Source of the DNA: a bacterium
GTDB lineage: Bacteria; Gemmatimonadota; Gemmatimonadetes; Gemmatimonadales; Gemmatimonadaceae
Reading direction: 5' to 3'
DNA: 60,833 nt
NCBI GenBank assembly: GCA_027484025.1
Contig: JAIXTI010000168.1
Coordinates: 1-60,833 of the forward strand
Shown here: positions 58,274 to 60,833 of the stretch, in pieces
Position numbering within the stretch: the first letter of the stretch is position 1
Layout of the letters: the number at the start of each line of letters is the position of its first letter
Translations under genes and position numbers: made by a program
The notes under the pieces: model-generated
Database searches by the model: none
What the model was told of the DNA's origin: nothing
The model's input: only the letters and a program-made list of their open reading frames with translations

Positions 58274-59872
58274 TTACTGGCGGAGCCACTGACGGGTCAC
58301 ACGGAGCGCGGCATCAGGGCGCTGCTCCACGGTGGCAATAGCCTGTTCGCGTTCGGGAGTGGTGGGCAACGGCGGCAGCTTGATGGGCGCGCGCGGCGTG
58401 TCGATCTCACTCTGCTGATCGTACTCGTCCTGCTCTTCGTTCTGCATGCCCTGCATCGCCATCTCCATTTGCGTGCTCGACGGCAGTTCGGCGTACGCCG
58501 TCCCGGCCGGGAGCGCCTCAGGCTGCGCGGGTGCGGCGAGTGCCTTGACCTTCTTGGGACGCAACAGGAACACCGCCGCGAGTCCGAGAATGAGCAGCAC
58601 GACGAGCGCGGCCAGCGCAACGACCGGCTTCGGGTTCGCCTGGATCTTCGCAATGATGTCCTGCGGCGCGGCGGCCGAATCGACCGCGCTCACGACCGGC
58701 AGCGGCATATCGAACGGCGCGCTCACCACCGAAATCATGTCGCCGCGCGTCGAGTCGACGCCGAGGGCGTTGCGCACGAGCGCTTCGATACGCGCGAGTT
58801 CTTCGGGGGTGCGCGCCGTCACCACCGGCGCCGCCGGAGCGGTCGCCGTGGTATCGGGCGCAGGCATCGTGACCTTGTCGGCAATGAGCACTGCGACGGT
58901 GAGCTTCTTCACGTTGCCGATGGCGCCGCTGAAGCTTTCCACGCTCTTGGTGTTTTCGTACGACGTGGCCGATGTGCTGTAGCCAGCGCCCTGCTGCGGC
59001 GAGCTGGGCGTGACTTCCGCCTTCTGCTCGGTCGTCATCGCCTGCTTCTCGGGATCGACGGCCTGCACCGTGCGCTCGACCTTGTCGAAGTTGATCGCCG
59101 CCGCCACCTGCACCCGCGCGTTACCACCACCCACAAGACTCGAGAGCAGCTTGTCCGCCTTCTGCTCCATATACGTTTCGACTTCCTTCTGCACCGTGAG
59201 CTGACGGCTCGTGAGGCCGGCGAGCGAGCCCTCGTCCTGCATCGTCAACGCCTGACCGCGCTCGTCGACGATCGTGACATGCTCCGGCTCGAGACCGCCC
59301 ACGCTGCTCGCGACGAGCTGCGCAATACCCTGAACGGTCGACGGCGCAGGAGCATCACCGCTGTTCATCGTCAGCGTGACCGAGGCCTTGCTCGGGCGCT
59401 CGCTCTGCTTGAACGCCTTGTCCTCTTCGAGCGCGAGGTGGACCTTCACGGCCTTCACGTTCTTCATCTTGCTGATCGTGCGCTCGAGTTCTCCTTCGAG
59501 GGCGCGGCCGTAGTTCACCTTCTGCGTGAAGTCGGTCATGCCCCACGTGGGCTTGTCGAACAGCTCGAGACCGGGACGGCCGTTGTTCGGCACCTCTCCG
59601 GCGGCGAGGTCGACACGCGCGCGTGCGAGATCGGCGCTGCCCACCATGATGGTCGTGCCGGTGCGATCGAGTTCGTAGGTGATGCCCGCTTCCGTCAGCT
59701 TGTCGGTCATCGCCTTCACGTTTTCCACCGGCACGTCGGCGTACAACGGCACCATGGTGGGAGCCGTCGCCCAGCGGGAAACGCCAAAGACGAGCGCGGT
59801 GATGAGTACGCCGATCGCGCCGAAGGCGATCTGACGTCCACGGCCAGCAAACGATTCGAGGAGGGAGTTCAT
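58274..59872 (-). CDS. fliF: Flagellar MS-ring protein FliF
   Basis: The 532-residue protein has two membrane helices (near residues 15-32 and 430-450: VALAALVVLLILGLAAVFLLR) that enclose the large periplasmic ring-building region: VPLYADVPVENVKAMTDKLTEAGI, PTWGMTDFTQKVNYGRALEGELERTISKMKNVKAVKVHLALEE. It is the first ring to assemble and the base for FliG. Confidence 0.97.
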   Translation of the reverse strand: MNSLLESFAGRGRQIAFGAIGVLITALVFGVSRWATAPTMVPLYADVPVENVKAMTDKLTEAGITYELDRTGTTIMVGSADLARARVDLAAGEVPNNGRPGLELFDKPTWGMTDFTQKVNYGRALEGELERTISKMKNVKAVKVHLALEEDKAFKQSERPSKASVTLTMNSGDAPAPSTVQGIAQLVASSVGGLEPEHVTIVDERGQALTMQDEGSLAGLTSRQLTVQKEVETYMEQKADKLLSSLVGGGNARVQVAAAINFDKVERTVQAVDPEKQAMTTEQKAEVTPSSPQQGAGYSTSATSYENTKSVESFSGAIGNVKKLTVAVLIADKVTMPAPDTTATAPAAPVVTARTPEELARIEALVRNALGVDSTRGDMISVVSAPFDMPLPVVSAVDSAAAPQDIIAKIQANPKPVVALAALVVLLILGLAAVFLLRPKKVKALAAPAQPEALPAGTAYAELPSSTQMEMAMQGMQNEEQDEYDQQSEIDTPRAPIKLPPLPTTPEREQAIATVEQRPDAALRVTRQWLRQ

Positions 59873-59885
59873 GGGCGGTAGTAAC

Positions 59886-60200
59886 TCAGGACTGCATCGA
59901 GATCACTGAGCGATAGGCCTCGACGACCTTATTGCGCAGTTCGATCATCAGGTCGAGCGCGACGCCGGCTTCTTCACTTGCCGCCATCACCTGATGGAGT
60001 TCGACGTTCTCGCCGCTCGCGAAGCGCTGTACGAGATCACCCGCGCGATCGCGCGTGTCGGACACTTCGTTGATCACTTTGGTGAGTGTGTCGCCGAAGC
60101 TGTTGTTGCTCTCGCCCGTAATGGGGAGCTGGGTCGCAACCGCTTTGTCCTGTCCGGGAAGGGTCAGGCCGCGGGCGTAGAGATCGAGACGGGTCTGCAT
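59886..60200 (-). CDS. fliE: Flagellar hook-basal body protein FliE
   Basis: The 104-residue protein ends with the FliE pattern FASGENVELHQVMAASEEAGVALDLMIELRNKVVEAYRSVISMQ and has SNNSFGDTLTKVINEVSDTRDRAGDL before it. FliE joins the MS-ring to the rod. It lies 13 bases before fliF. Confidence 0.95.
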   Translation of the reverse strand: MQTRLDLYARGLTLPGQDKAVATQLPITGESNNSFGDTLTKVINEVSDTRDRAGDLVQRFASGENVELHQVMAASEEAGVALDLMIELRNKVVEAYRSVISMQS

Positions 60201-60225
60201 GGGCGGGTCCGGTCAGGAAGAAGAC

Positions 60226-60609
60226 TTACGCGCGGACATCGAGCCGAACGCCGCGCGCCGCGGGCGGCGTCTGCGGATCGGAAGCGGCTTTGAAGCGGCT
60301 GTAGGTGAGCGGACCAAGGTTGGCGGTCTTCGCGAAGAAGTTCCGCTCTTCCGTGGTGAGCACACTCCAGAACGACGGATCGGTGCCTGCAGGCGCTTCG
60401 GCAGGCACGACCGACTGCGCCGCGCCTTGGCCGGCGATTGGCGTCTGCGGCTTGAGGGCGTTGGCATTGGCCGCCGTACGCGCCTGCTGTGTGGCCACGC
60501 CCGCGCGATCGAGGCCAGTCTGGCCAGCGTTCTGCGTGCGCGCCTGCTCGGCGCGCGTCGCGCCGAGGTTGGGAAGCAGAGGCGAGTTGGTAATGCCGTT
60601 GATGCTCAT
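60226..60609 (-). CDS. Small protein of unknown function between flgC and fliE
   Basis: The 127-residue protein is low in complexity for its first 75 residues (Ala, Gln, Asn, Pro) and has one compact C-terminal part, DPSFWSVLTTEERNFFAKTANLG and PLTYSRFKAASD. There is no signal peptide or membrane helix. Exported rod and hook proteins share such loose N-termini, so it could be an exported accessory factor, but no family is recognised. It lies 25 bases before fliE and is probably in the same transcript. Confidence 0.7.
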   Translation of the reverse strand: MSINGITNSPLLPNLGATRAEQARTQNAGQTGLDRAGVATQQARTAANANALKPQTPIAGQGAAQSVVPAEAPAGTDPSFWSVLTTEERNFFAKTANLGPLTYSRFKAASDPQTPPAARGVRLDVRA

Positions 60610-60766
60610 AAGCCTGATCGGGTGCAGCGAGGAGTGGGGCGAAAACGGAGCGGCGGGCCGGGATTCGATGCGGTGTCGGAGAGGAGGAGGAGGAGGAAGT
60701 GACCTCGTACCGAACCCCGGACCCGCCGCAACACAGAGGGTTTACTGGTGATCGTTGGTGCTGTCG

Positions 60767-60833
60767 TCAGATGTCGAGCGCGGCGCGGAGCATCGACTTG
60801 GCGGTGGTGAACACCGCAGCGTTGGCTTCGTAC
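60767..60833 (-). CDS. flgC: Flagellar rod protein FlgC, C-terminal end only
   Basis: Only the last 21 residues are inside the window: YEANAAVFTTAKSMLRAALDI, then a stop. This is the conserved end of FlgC (YEANV-x-x-x-x-TAKSML-x-x-LDI). flgB is expected further right. The 157-base gap to the next gene (60610-60766) shows no sigma-54 or sigma-28 site; it holds a GGA-rich run near 60680-60696. Confidence 0.92.
   Translation of the reverse strand, partial: YEANAAVFTTAKSMLRAALDI

Overview
The window is about 61 kb of high-GC chromosomal DNA from a flagellated, diderm bacterium. Three features point to a member of the Gemmatimonadota (Gemmatimonas-like): PknB-type Ser/Thr kinases that carry a PD40/TolB-like propeller after one membrane helix, duplicated ABC-2 exporter gene sets, and many Asp/Arg- or Pro/Ala-rich secreted proteins. 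P- and L-ring genes (flgI, flgH) and an outer-membrane-type protein show that the cell has an outer membrane. The taxon is an inference from gene content only.

Left part (1-28.6 kb), mixed housekeeping and accessory genes: the end of one propeller protein and a complete kinase-propeller protein; a small decayed stretch (3.9-4.4 kb) with an antitoxin fused to a toxin remnant and a kinase start remnant; a SnoaL-like protein; a four-gene ABC exporter cluster (5.0-8.6 kb); a LON-domain protein, nitroreductase and MarR regulator on the minus strand with a shared candidate operator; tRNA-Cys(GCA); a large palindromic element; a secreted two-domain D/R-rich protein; NhaA; an S41 protease; two exported proteins; a methyltransferase; cysE-cysK; a second long palindrome; rmuC with a HipA-like kinase gene; a CHRD lipoprotein; a poly-Asp protein; a second ABC exporter pair; a glycine-zipper lipoprotein; and an EAL-HDOD protein.

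Right part (28.6-60.8 kb), a nearly complete flagellar locus, all on the minus strand except one small gene at 30.3 kb. Read in transcription order from the right edge it is: flgC (partial), a small unknown gene, fliE-F-G-H-I-J, a MotE-like gene, fliK, flgD, flgE; then fliL-M-N-O/P; then fliQ-R, flhB, flhA, flhF, flhG-like, fliA and a small membrane gene; then flgF-G-A-H-I-J, a FlgN-like gene, flgK, csrA; and finally motA-motB. Together these genes encode the basal body, export gate, C-ring, hook, hook-filament junction, stator and a late sigma factor. Flagellin, cap, flgB and flgL are not in the window.

Three operons inside the locus begin with close matches to the sigma-54 consensus (-24 GG / -12 GC), each about 43-47 nt before its first start codon, so a sigma-54 hierarchy with fliA downstream is likely. 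Most unusual proteins: the FliK-position protein has an embedded M15-type peptidoglycan peptidase domain with all expected metal and catalytic residues, while the FlgJ-like protein lacks its hydrolase domain; FliO and FliP are one polypeptide; and the FlhG/MinD-like ATPase has lost both lysines of its Walker A motif.
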